Shown one piece after another: positions 51,717-61,080 of a DNA stretch of 64,000 nt (positions are counted from its first letter, which is position 1; every line of letters begins with the position of its first letter). This DNA is from [Actinomadura] parvosata subsp. kistnae (lineage in GTDB: Bacteria > Actinomycetota > Actinomycetes > Streptosporangiales > Streptosporangiaceae). The notes under the pieces were generated by a model. The model saw only the letters and a program-made list of their open reading frames with translations. It ran no database searches and had not been told where the DNA came from. Location: positions 248,001 through 312,000 of the forward strand of contig NZ_OOHJ01000018.1 of assembly GCF_900323885.1 (NCBI RefSeq), read 5' to 3'. The position numbers and the translations under genes are program-made.

Positions 51717-54353
51717 TCACGCGTCCGGAAGAAGCTCCACGTAGCCCGCGCCGCCGTGCACCCGGATGCGCTGCCCGTCGCGGATGCGCTCGGTCGCCCG
51801 CTCCACCCCGGCGACGGCGGGCAGGCCGTACTCGCGGGCCACCACGGCGCCGTGCGTCATCACGCCGCCGACCTCCATCACCACGCCCTTGACCGCGACG
51901 AACAGCGGCGACCAGCTCGGGTCGGTGAAGACGGTCACGAGGATGTCGCCGTCGGCCACGTCCGCCTCGGCCAGGCCGCGGATGACCCGGGCGCGGCCCT
52001 CCACCACGCCCGACGACACGGCGATGCCGGGCAGGGCGCCGTCCGGCAGCGCGCCGGTGTCGTACGCGCCGGTGATCACCTCGCCCTCCGAGGTGATCAC
52101 GCGCGGCGGGGTGAGCCGCTGGTACGTCTCGTGCTCCTCCCTGCGCCGGGCGATCAGCGACCGGTCGACCTCGCCGGTGCCGACCGCGTGCCGGAACTCC
52201 TCGAGGGACAGGAAGTACACGTCCTGCGGCTCCTCGATGACGCCGCGCCGGACCAGCCCCTCGGCCTCCGCCATCAGCGCCCGCTTGTAGAGCTCGTACC
52301 GCATGAGCAGGGCGTGCTTGGAGTACTCGCGGTAGCCGATGAAGTGCCGGATCAGGCTCATCTTCCTGGCCGCCCGCCGCGCCTTGGCGGCGCCGCCGGG
52401 CAGCCGCCTGAGGCGGGTGAGCAGGTCGTCGATGGTGCGCTCGGCCTCGGCGCGGCCCCGCTCCGCCTTGCGGCGGCGCTCGCCGGGCGGGAAGTTCCTG
52501 ATGTCGGCCAGGATGAGGGGGACGAGCAGCGTCGGGTCCTCGCTCCACCGCGTCCTGGTGAGGTCGATGTCGCCGGCGCAGTGCATCCCGTACGTGCGCA
52601 GGTAGCGCCGCAGCGCCTCGCTCACGGCGGGGCCGCCGTCGAGCCCCTCCATGCCGGAGAAGAACGTCTCGCGGCGGGCGGTCTCCAGGTGACGCAGCAC
52701 CTCGGGGTGCTCGCGGACGACGTCGGCGACGTCCAGCAGGTCGAAGCCCATGGCGGCGACCACGTTGTGGTCGGCGGAGCGGGCGATGACGTCGGCGGCG
52801 TTCCGCACGCCCAGCCAGCGCTCCATGTGCTTGTCGACCCAGTGGACCGCCTGGATGCCGACGAACGCCGCCGCCACGCTGCGCGGGTCGAAGGTGAGCT
52901 CGGCCAGCACGGCGTGGTCGTCGATGACGTACTGGAACAGCTCGTCGCCGGACTTGCCCGCCAGGCCGCGCCTGAGCCGCTCGACCGTCTCCTCGGTGCG
53001 CGCGATGAGGTCGGGCACGACGCCGGGGTCGTCCTCGCGGGCCAGCTTCAGGTACCAGCGGGCGATCGTCAGCGGGCCGGTCCGGCCGAAGTCCAGCATC
53101 GAGGTCCGGCCGCGGGCCAGCGAGGCGACGAACTCCTCGCGCTTGAGCACGGCCCGCAGCGCGTTGGCCATCAGCACGTCCACCTGGTCGAGGCTCTTGA
53201 GGGTGGCGGGCCTGGCCCAGAAGGAGGTGAGCTCGGCCGAGACGTCCTTGTAGAAGCGGTTGCCGGCCACGACGCCGGCCGGGCGGCCCAGCTTCTCGTG
53301 CAGCAGCGCGAAGACCGACAGGCCGAGCGGGGCGAACGCGTCGGTCATCATCTGCCGGTGCCCGTAGGAGATGTAGACGTGGTTCCTGCCGTCGGGTGAC
53401 GGCGGCACCGGGTAGAGCGTGGTGATGGGGCGGCTCTGCAGCACGTACGGCTCGTCCTCGTACAGGCCCCATTCGATGTCCTGGGGCCGGCCGTAGTGGG
53501 CCTCGATGCGCCGCCCGAGGCTTTCGAGCCGCAGGATCTGCTCGTCGGTGAGTTTCTGGACGCTCCGCCGCGCCGGCTCTATCGGCTGCTCCGTGGTGCC
53601 GCCGGACGGGGACGGGCGCAGCTCCTTCGTCTGCGTGGCGATCCTCCTCCCGGTGATCCGCCCCGCGCGGACCCGGTAGTTGTCGGCGTCGACCAGCCCG
53701 GACACGAACGCCTCCCCCAGGCCGAACCCGGCGTCGATCGAGACCACCCGCCGGTTGCCCGAGACGGGGTCGGCGGTGAACAGGATGCCGGCCGCGTCGG
53801 GGAAGAGCATCCGCTGGACGACCACGGCGAGCCGGACGGCACGGTGGTCGTAACCGTTCCGGATGCGGTAGGCCACGGCGCGGTCGGTGAACAGCGACGC
53901 CCAGCACCGCCGCACGCCGTCGATCACCGCCTCGGCGCCCCGCACGTTGAGGTAGGTGTCCTGCTGCCCGGCGAAGGAACTGGACGGCAGGTCCTCCGCG
54001 GTGGCGCTGGAGCGCACCGCGCACGGGCCGTCCATGCCGTCGAGGCGCCGGGCGATCTCCCTCGCCAGCTCCTGCGGCACGGTCAGGGCCTCGACGGCGG
54101 CGCGCAGGCGGGCGCACGCGGCGGCGATCCCGTCCCGGTCGCCGGCGTCGAGCCCGCTCAGCGCGTCGATCAGCGCGCCGACCGCGGCGTCCTCCTCGAC
54201 GACCGTCCGGTACGCCTCGGTCGTGACGCAGAACCCGGGCGGCACCCGGACCCCCTCGATGGCGGACAGCTCGCCGAGGTTGGCTCCCTTGCCCCCGGCC
54301 AGGGCCGTCCGTGTCCTGTCGATGTCCTCGAAGCCCAGCACCAGCGCACTCAT
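51717..54353 (-). CDS. rph: Rifamycin phosphotransferase (PEP-synthase-like)
   Basis: 878 residues from ATG 54353. An ATP-grasp PEP/pyruvate-binding domain starts VLGFEDIDRTRTALAGGKGANLGEL and includes PCAVRSSATAEDLPSSSFAGQQDTYLNV. A long helical substrate domain follows (about 330-760). The C-terminal swivelling domain has the phospho-carrier histidine in GGVMTHGAVVAREYG (about His834). Length and domain order match Rph, which phosphorylates rifamycins with ATP, rather than PEP synthase, which has an extra PEP-binding barrel. No rifamycin-associated element was seen upstream; an inverted repeat at 54387 overlaps the likely promoter instead. Confidence 0.88.
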   Translation of the reverse strand: MSALVLGFEDIDRTRTALAGGKGANLGELSAIEGVRVPPGFCVTTEAYRTVVEEDAAVGALIDALSGLDAGDRDGIAAACARLRAAVEALTVPQELAREIARRLDGMDGPCAVRSSATAEDLPSSSFAGQQDTYLNVRGAEAVIDGVRRCWASLFTDRAVAYRIRNGYDHRAVRLAVVVQRMLFPDAAGILFTADPVSGNRRVVSIDAGFGLGEAFVSGLVDADNYRVRAGRITGRRIATQTKELRPSPSGGTTEQPIEPARRSVQKLTDEQILRLESLGRRIEAHYGRPQDIEWGLYEDEPYVLQSRPITTLYPVPPSPDGRNHVYISYGHRQMMTDAFAPLGLSVFALLHEKLGRPAGVVAGNRFYKDVSAELTSFWARPATLKSLDQVDVLMANALRAVLKREEFVASLARGRTSMLDFGRTGPLTIARWYLKLAREDDPGVVPDLIARTEETVERLRRGLAGKSGDELFQYVIDDHAVLAELTFDPRSVAAAFVGIQAVHWVDKHMERWLGVRNAADVIARSADHNVVAAMGFDLLDVADVVREHPEVLRHLETARRETFFSGMEGLDGGPAVSEALRRYLRTYGMHCAGDIDLTRTRWSEDPTLLVPLILADIRNFPPGERRRKAERGRAEAERTIDDLLTRLRRLPGGAAKARRAARKMSLIRHFIGYREYSKHALLMRYELYKRALMAEAEGLVRRGVIEEPQDVYFLSLEEFRHAVGTGEVDRSLIARRREEHETYQRLTPPRVITSEGEVITGAYDTGALPDGALPGIAVSSGVVEGRARVIRGLAEADVADGDILVTVFTDPSWSPLFVAVKGVVMEVGGVMTHGAVVAREYGLPAVAGVERATERIRDGQRIRVHGGAGYVELLPDA

Positions 54354-54386
54354 GGCTGCTTCCCGTCTCTCATGTGCCGACTTACA

Positions 54387-54405
54387 ATACAGTACAGCTC
54401 TGTAT
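54387..54405. promoter_or_regulatory. TetR/MarR-like inverted repeat in the rph promoter
   Basis: ATACAG and CTGTAT are perfect 6-bp arms separated by 7 bp, 34 bp upstream of the rph start. A TATTGT-type -10 on the minus strand lies beside it. No regulator gene of that kind is adjacent. Confidence 0.5.
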
Positions 54406-54498
54406 CGGAACTCTGCCACGAGGGGTCGCCCACCGCAGCGACGGGGCCGGCCCGATTTTCGCTTTTCGCACCGCACGAATATCACGCCGCAATTAAGG

Positions 54499-54549
54499 GA
54501 GCCGCGGCCGCGGCTCATTCTCAGTACTCGGCACAGCCTGTACGCTGTG
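54499..54549. promoter_or_regulatory. Two palindromes in the clpX promoter region
   Basis: A perfect 18-bp palindrome (GAGCCGCGG and its complement, 54499-54516), then CACAGC-CTGTAC-GCTGTG (54532-54549). TTCTCA with TACGCT (spacer 17, about 54518-54546) is a possible promoter that overlaps the second palindrome. Neither site matches ClgR or HspR consensus sequences that I know. Confidence 0.4.
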
Positions 54550-54603
54550 GAACGAAAAACGCGGAAGTCGCCAGAGGCGGCCAGAAGCGAAGGAGCGCCG
54601 GAA

Positions 54604-55893
<1,290 letters not shown>

Positions 55894-55895
55894 GT

Positions 55896-55988
55896 TTTCC
55901 GGGAATGCGTCTTCGGAATATGCGCCGCCGAATACGCGGGCGCCGCTGATCGCGAATGTTCGCGCAGGTCAGGCGCATTCCCCGGAAA
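55896..55988 (+). terminator. Long stem downstream of clpX
   Basis: TTTCCGGGAATGCG (55896-55909) pairs with CGCATTCCCCGGAAA (55974-55988) with one bulged base, enclosing 64 nt that contain a smaller hairpin (CGCGAATGTTCGCG). It starts 3 bp after the clpX stop. A terminator or a structured RNA end is likely. The bulge would vanish if the GGG run were GGGG. Confidence 0.45.
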
Positions 55989-56082
55989 TCGCGTCCGAAT
56001 GGCTCCCACTAAGTGCCGCGGCCGTTGAATGCACCGGCACTGTCGAAGATTGTGCGTGCCATTAGCGGGTATCCGCCTGACC

Positions 56083-57060
56083 ATGCGACTTGGCGTACTC
56101 GACATCGGCTCCAACGCCGCCCATCTGCGTATCGCCGACCTCACGCCGGGGTATCCGCCGCAACCGGTCGCCACGCTGAAACGCCAGATCCGCCTCGCCG
56201 AGGCGATCAACCGGGAGGGGGTCGTCGGGCGGGCGGCGATCGACCGGCTGATCGAGGCCGTCAGGGAGACCGCCGCCGTCGCGGCCCGGCACCGGGTGAA
56301 CGAGCTGGTGCCGTACGCCACCGCGGCCATCCGCGACGCCGCCAACCGCGACGCGATCCTCGCCGAAGTCCTCGCCACCACGGGCGTGCGCGTCGGCTAC
56401 ATGGACGCCGAGCAGGAGGCGCGGCTGACCTTCCTCGCCGTGCGGCACTGGTTCGGCTGGTCGGCGGGGCCGATCCTGCTGGCCGACATCGGCGGCGGCT
56501 CCATGGAGCTCGCCTACGGCAGCGGCGAGACCCCCGACTTGGCACTCGGCCTCCCCCTGGGCGCCGGGCGGCTGACCCGGCACCGACTGCCGGACCCGGA
56601 GCGGGTGAAGAACAAGCACGTCAAGCGGCTGCGCGAGCACGTCGAGTCCGTGCTCGCCGAGTCCGTCGGCGACCTGCGCGCCCGGCACCGCGCCGGCCAG
56701 GCCACCGCGGTCGCCACGTCCCGGACGTTCGCCCAGCTCGCCCGCCTGTGCGGCGCGCCGCGGGCGAAGGCCGGGCCGCACGTGACGCGTGAGCTGCGCC
56801 GCGCCGACCTGCGCGCCGCCGTCGAGCTGCTGGCGTGCCGGACCCCCAGGGAACGGGCGCAGCTGCCGGGCGTCTCGGCCGCCCGCGCCCGGCAGATCCT
56901 CGCCGGGGCCGTCGTCGCCGAGGCCACCATGGCCGCCCTCGACCTGCCGGTCGTGCGCATCTGCCCGTGGGCGCTGCGCGAGGGCATCCTGCTCGACCGG
57001 CTGCACCACTCGGCGGGCCACGCCCGGCACCTGTCCGTGGTCCGCAGCGAGAGCGCCTGA
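56083..57060 (+). CDS. Ppx/GppA-family exopolyphosphatase
   Basis: 325 residues. Actin-like ATPase fold: phosphate 1 loop LGVLDIGSNAAHL, EAINREGVV, VPYATAAIRDAANRD, catalytic region DAEQEARLTFLAV, phosphate 2 loop ADIGGGSMELAYG, and ALREGILLDRL at the end. Such enzymes hydrolyse polyphosphate or the pppGpp 5' phosphate. It is the short two-domain form, typical of the actinobacterial Ppx1/Ppx2 proteins. A hairpin covers its stop codon and that of the converging decarboxylase-family gene. Confidence 0.88.
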   Translation: MRLGVLDIGSNAAHLRIADLTPGYPPQPVATLKRQIRLAEAINREGVVGRAAIDRLIEAVRETAAVAARHRVNELVPYATAAIRDAANRDAILAEVLATTGVRVGYMDAEQEARLTFLAVRHWFGWSAGPILLADIGGGSMELAYGSGETPDLALGLPLGAGRLTRHRLPDPERVKNKHVKRLREHVESVLAESVGDLRARHRAGQATAVATSRTFAQLARLCGAPRAKAGPHVTRELRRADLRAAVELLACRTPRERAQLPGVSAARARQILAGAVVAEATMAALDLPVVRICPWALREGILLDRLHHSAGHARHLSVVRSESA

Positions 57061-57082
57061 CCCGGATCCCGGAGGATCAGGC
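57055..57082. terminator. Hairpin shared by two converging stop codons
   Basis: GCCTGA (57055-57060) pairs with TCAGGC (57077-57082), with an inner CCGG-ATC-CCGG stem. Both TGA stop codons lie in the outer arms. Probable bidirectional terminator. Confidence 0.5.
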
Positions 57083-58537
57083 CACCACGCGGACGGTCTT
57101 CAGCGACGGGTCGGCCGAGTCGGGGATGACCATGCCGCCCTCCAGCCCGTCGTGCAGGTAGTCCAGCACCTCCCGGTTCAGCCGCTCCCCCGGCAGCGCG
57201 GCCGGGATGCCGGGCGGGTACGGGGTGATCAGCTCGGCGACGATCCGGCCCGCGGCCTGCTGCCACGGCACGTGCTCCACCGGGCCGAAGAACGCGTCCC
57301 TGGGCAGCATGGCCTGCTCCAGGCGCAGCTCGGCCGGCGACGGGATGCGCAGGCGAGGCGCGGGAGGCAACCCGGCACTTCCGTCGGCGAGGTCGCGCAG
57401 CGCGTCCAGCAGCCGGCCGGTGGTCTCCTCGTCATCGGCGTGGGTGAGCTGGACGCCGATCCGGCGGTGGTCGGCCAGGCCCACGTTGATCCGGTGGTGC
57501 TCGCGCAGCCAGTCGGCCGCCTGGAACCCGCCCGTCCCGAGGCCGCTGACGTCCACGACCAGCTCCAGCGGGTCCAGGTCGAACGCCCGGCCGTCGCCGC
57601 AGAAGTCGTCGCGGCCGTGCACGTGCAGGCCCTCGACGGCCTCGACCGCCGCCCGTACGGACTTGGCCAGCTGCAGCGTCCGGTCGTAGATGGCGTGGCC
57701 GTGCTCCACCATCTGCCGGCGCCAGCCGTCCAGCGCGGCGTACACCAGCACCGACGGGCTGGTGGTGCTGAACAGGTCGGCGCGCTGCTTGAGCAGCTCG
57801 GGCGCGATCAGGTCGCCCTGGAGGTGGAAGACGGAGCTCTGCTCCAGCCCGGAGCCCATCTTGTGGACGCTGGTGACGCAGACGTCCGCGCCCGCGTCCA
57901 TCGCCCACGTCGGCAGGTCGGGGTGGAAGGGCAGGTGCGCGCCCCACGCCTCGTCCACGATCAGCGGCTTGCCGTGCTCGTGGCAGACCCGCGCGAGCGC
58001 GGCCAGGTCGGTGCAGGTGCCGTACGGGGTGGGCGTCACCACGAGGGCGCCCTTGGCGTCGGGATGCTCGGCGAAGGCCGCCGCGAACGCCTCCGGGGAC
58101 GGCGGATGCGCCAGGTGCAGCTCCGCGTCCCACTGCGGATCCACCCACACCGGGCTGATCCCCGCCAGCACGAGGCCCGCCACCACCGACTTGTGCGCGT
58201 CACGGCCGATCAGCAGCTTCTCGTGCGGCCCCGCCACCGACAACATGGAGGCCTTGACCGACAGCGAGCTGCCGCACGTGGAGAAGAACGCCTGCTTCGC
58301 GCCCACCGCGTCGGCCATCAGCTCCTCGGCCCGCTCCAGGAAGCCGCCCGAGCTGGACCGGTCGTCGAGCCCGCCCACCGACAGCACGTCGGAGCGGAAC
58401 ACCGCCTCCCCCATCACGGCGGCCACGCGCGGATCGACGCCCCGGGCCTGCTTGTGCCCCGGCGGCGTGAAGGGCAGCTGCCCGCTCTCGTGGTACGCCT
58501 GCAAAGCCTGCAAGATCGGTGCCTGTGAATGATCCAT
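57077..58537 (-). CDS. PLP-dependent Orn/Lys/Arg decarboxylase-family enzyme
   Basis: 486 residues from ATG 58537, with AAAGGAG close upstream; an alternative start lies 13 codons earlier. Short Orn/Lys/Arg-decarboxylase type: PFTPPGHKQARG, GAKQAFFSTCGSSLSVKASML, VTPTPYGTCTDL, PLIVDEAWGAHLPFHP, PLP lysine in VTSVHKMGSGLEQ, and a C-terminal domain with ITPYPPGIPAALPGE. Reactions may be decarboxylation of lysine, arginine or ornithine. The N-terminal response-regulator-like wing of the long enterobacterial enzymes is absent. Confidence 0.88.
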   Translation of the reverse strand: MDHSQAPILQALQAYHESGQLPFTPPGHKQARGVDPRVAAVMGEAVFRSDVLSVGGLDDRSSSGGFLERAEELMADAVGAKQAFFSTCGSSLSVKASMLSVAGPHEKLLIGRDAHKSVVAGLVLAGISPVWVDPQWDAELHLAHPPSPEAFAAAFAEHPDAKGALVVTPTPYGTCTDLAALARVCHEHGKPLIVDEAWGAHLPFHPDLPTWAMDAGADVCVTSVHKMGSGLEQSSVFHLQGDLIAPELLKQRADLFSTTSPSVLVYAALDGWRRQMVEHGHAIYDRTLQLAKSVRAAVEAVEGLHVHGRDDFCGDGRAFDLDPLELVVDVSGLGTGGFQAADWLREHHRINVGLADHRRIGVQLTHADDEETTGRLLDALRDLADGSAGLPPAPRLRIPSPAELRLEQAMLPRDAFFGPVEHVPWQQAAGRIVAELITPYPPGIPAALPGERLNREVLDYLHDGLEGGMVIPDSADPSLKTVRVVA

Positions 58538-58617
58538 GAGCTCCTTTGCCCCGACACAGGATGCGGAAACGGACATACCGCTGGATTGGCCGCGCCGCCG
58601 CCGGGCAGGGGCACGGT

Positions 58618-59334
58618 GTGCGACCTCCACCATCACCCCACGTCAGCCTGCCCGTCATGTACCACGAGTGGTCGCGCATGACCTTCATCCACTGGCGCTA
58701 CCGGCCCGAGCACGTCCAGGCGCTCCTGCCCCCTCAGCTCACGGTGGAGACGTTCGACGGGTCGGCGTGGGTCGGGCTCACCTGCTTCCTCATGCGGGGC
58801 GTCCGGGTGCCCGGCCTGCCCGCGCTGCCGTGGCTGTCCACCTTTCCCGAGACGAACCTGCGGACGTACGTGCGCGACGCCCGCGGGCGTACCGGGATCT
58901 GGTTCTTCTCCCTGGACGCGGGGCTGCTGCCGGCCGCGCTCGGCGGGCGGGGCGGGTACTGGCTGCCCTACTACTGGTCCGGCATGTCCGTGGAGGCGGA
59001 CCACGGCCACCTCCGCTACCGGTGCCGCCGCCGCCTGCCCGGGCCGGTGGGCGCCCGGTGCGACGCGGACGTGGAGGTCGGCGTGCCGCTGGTGGAGCGC
59101 GAGCGGGACGAGCTGGCGCACTTCCTGACCGCCCGGTTCCGGCTGTTCAGCGTCGTGGCCGGGCGGCTGGCCGCCGCCCAGGTCGAGCATCCGCCGTGGC
59201 CGCTGCACCACGCCCGGCTCCACGGGCTGGACCAGAGCGTGGTGCCGGCCGCCGGGCTGCCCGAGCCAGAGGGGCAGCCCGTCCTGCACGCCTCGCCGGG
59301 AGTGCAGGTGCGGGTGGGGATGTGGAGCTGGTGA
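58618..59334 (+). CDS. DUF2071 (YqjF-like) protein
   Basis: 238 residues from a GTG at 58618; an ATG at 58657 is the alternative. DUF2071 motifs: WSRMTFIHWRYRPEHVQALLPPQLTVETFDGSAWVGLTCFLM, STFPETNLRTYVRD, GIWFFSLDAG, LPYYWSGMSVEADHGHLRYRCRR. The fold resembles acetoacetate decarboxylase; biochemical function is unknown. It starts divergently from the decarboxylase-family gene and converges on the beta-lactamase-fold gene across a 27-bp repeat. Confidence 0.85.
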   Translation: MRPPPSPHVSLPVMYHEWSRMTFIHWRYRPEHVQALLPPQLTVETFDGSAWVGLTCFLMRGVRVPGLPALPWLSTFPETNLRTYVRDARGRTGIWFFSLDAGLLPAALGGRGGYWLPYYWSGMSVEADHGHLRYRCRRRLPGPVGARCDADVEVGVPLVERERDELAHFLTARFRLFSVVAGRLAAAQVEHPPWPLHHARLHGLDQSVVPAAGLPEPEGQPVLHASPGVQVRVGMWSW

Positions 59335-59336
59335 CC

Positions 59337-59390
59337 GCTCACGCTTTCAGAGCTTTCTTGACGGCTCACGCTTTCAGCGCTTCCTTGACG
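59337..59390. repeat. 27-bp tandem repeat spanning the hydrolase stop codon
   Basis: Two copies (59337-59363 and 59364-59390), 25 of 27 bases alike. The right copy is the last eight codons plus TGA of the leftward hydrolase gene (AVKEALKA-stop). In the same frame the left copy gives AVKKALKA and another TGA, a duplicated C-terminus beyond the stop. Confidence 0.9.
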
Positions 59391-60537
59391 GCGGCGTAGA
59401 GCCGGGCCGACCGGGTGTCCGGGACCTCGTGCCGGATCCGGTTCATCACGTAGCCGAACGCGACCCCGTTCCCCGGATCGGCGAACCCGAGCGAGCCGCC
59501 CAGCCGCCGAACCCGAAGGCGGTGGGCGAGTACCAGTGAGCGTCGGGGGTGGGCAGGCCGAACCCGGTGCCGATCCGTACCGGCACGAGCAGCACGCGGT
59601 CGATCCCGGCGGCCTGCTCGGCGGTCGCCGCGGCCAGGGTGCCGGGGGTGAGGAGCCGCCCGTCGATGAGGGCGGCGTAGAAGCCGGCCAGGCCGCGCGC
59701 CGTGCAGATGCCGTTGGTGGCGGGCAGCTCGGCGGCCTGCTCGGCGGGGTCGTTGTGGTCGAGCGGGGGCCGGACGAGGCTCATGGCCCGCGAGCTGAGC
59801 GAGGTGGGGTCGGCGTAGGCGGCCAGCACGCTCCGCATCAGCTCGGGAACGGCGTCGAGGTCGATCGCGGAGGTGTCGAACGCCGCCGGGTCGGTGACGA
59901 TGCGGCTCACCCGGTGCCGCTCCCGCTCGGGCAGCCCGATCCACAGGTCCAGCCCGAGCGGCCCGGCGATCTCCTCGGCGAGGAACGTGCCGATGCTCCG
60001 CCCGGAGACCCGGCGGACCACCTCGCCGACGAGCCACCCGTAGGTGAAGGCGTGGTAGCCGTGCTCCGTGCCCGGCTCCCACGCCGGTCGCTGGGCCGCG
60101 AGCGCGTCCACCACGGGGTCCCAGGCGATCGCCTCGGCCGGGGTGATCGGGCGGTCGAGCACGGGCAGGCCCGCCTGGTGGGTGAGCAGCCACCGCACCG
60201 GGATGCGCTCCTTGCCGCCGGCCGCGAACTCGGGCCAGTAGCGGGCCACGGGCGCGTCCAGGTCCAGCTCGCCCCGCTGGGCGAGCAGCAGCGCGCAGGC
60301 GGCCGTCACTGCCTTGGTGGTGGAGTAGACGACCTGCACCGTGTCGCGCTCCCACGGGCGGCCGGCGTCAGGGTCGGCGAGCCCGCCCCACAGGTCGACG
60401 ACCTTCTGCCCGTGCACGTAGACGGTGACCGCCGCGCCGATCTCCGCACCGGAGGCCAGATTCTCCTCGAACGCCGCGCGCACCGCCTCGAACCCCGGCG
60501 CCGTCTCCCCGCCCACCTCTGAGCCGTTTCCGAGCAT
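59366..60537 (-). pseudogene. Serine beta-lactamase-fold hydrolase (EstB-like), frameshifted
   Basis: ATG 60537. Class C beta-lactamase/penicillin-binding-like esterase: SxxK nucleophile motif STTK near residue 70, LLTHQAGLPVLD, Tyr in YHAFTYGWLVGEVVRRVSG, and NGICTARGLAGFYAALIDG. At FGFGG the frame changes; restoring one base near 59503 gives FGFGGLGGSLGFADPGNGVAFGYVMNRI (the KTG-like wall region) and a 390-residue protein. The break is probably a sequence error. No signal peptide, so a cytoplasmic esterase rather than a secreted lactamase. Confidence 0.82.
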
Positions 60538-60578
60538 GCGTCATCGCCTTTCATGTCCCGTCAGGAAGAAGAAGAGGG

Positions 60579-60956
60579 TCAGCGGCGGAACTTCTCGATG
60601 AGCCAGGCGCACAACTCGGGCTCGGTCATCTGGGGGAACTCCGCCTGGAACGTGGCCAGCGCGCGCAGCGCCTCGTCACGGTGGAGGCCGCGCGCCAGCG
60701 CCACCTTCAGGTACTCCTGACGCGCCGCCGTGGGCCGCCCGCCGCCTGTGCCGCGCCCCGGCAGGCTCTCCCGCCACCGGACGATCTCCTGCACCCGGTC
60801 GGCCCGCCAGCCAGGAGCGCCGTCCACCTCGACATCAGGCTCCGGGAACGGGTGCTCGGAGCCGCCGGGGTGGCGCGTGCGCCACTTGTGCACCGCGTGC
60901 CGGCTCACTCCCAGGGCCTCGGCCACGCCGAGGACACCGAGGTAACGCTCGGTCAT
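60579..60956 (-). CDS. Small HTH DNA-binding protein
   Basis: 125 residues from ATG 60956. N-terminal MerR/excisionase-like HTH (YLGVLGVAEALGVSRHAVHKWRTRHPGG, then FPEPDVEVDGAPGWRADRVQEIVRWRESLPG), a Gly-rich hinge, and a helical C-terminal half (EYLKVALARGLHRDEALRALATFQ) unlike known effector domains. About 86 bp upstream is a 27-bp palindrome that may be its own operator. It may regulate the beta-lactamase-fold gene 42 bp downstream; target not shown. Confidence 0.75.
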   Translation of the reverse strand: MTERYLGVLGVAEALGVSRHAVHKWRTRHPGGSEHPFPEPDVEVDGAPGWRADRVQEIVRWRESLPGRGTGGGRPTAARQEYLKVALARGLHRDEALRALATFQAEFPQMTEPELCAWLIEKFRR

Positions 60957-61015
60957 GGGTGCCCCAACTCGCCCTTCCGTCCTCCTTCGCGGATCTCCAG
61001 TAGTACCACGTTTCA

Positions 61016-61038
61016 GGCGCCTCACTCCTTGAGGCGCC
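61016..61038 (-). terminator. Hairpin between the SWIM and HTH genes
   Basis: Perfect 9-bp stem GGCGCCTCA / TGAGGCGCC with a CTCCT loop, 42 bp beyond the SWIM gene stop. Likely a terminator of that operon, or a leader stem of the HTH gene. Confidence 0.5.
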
Positions 61039-61041
61039 GGA

Positions 61042-61068
61042 AACATTGTCTCTATGAGAGACGATGTT
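61042..61068. promoter_or_regulatory. 27-bp palindromic operator upstream of the HTH gene
   Basis: Arms AACAT-GTCTCT and AGAGAC-ATGTT are mirrored around position 61055: 11 of 13 pairs match. It is the most AT-rich point in the spacer. The neighbouring HTH protein is the first candidate to bind it. Confidence 0.55.
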
Positions 61069-61080
61069 TTCAACCCCTCG

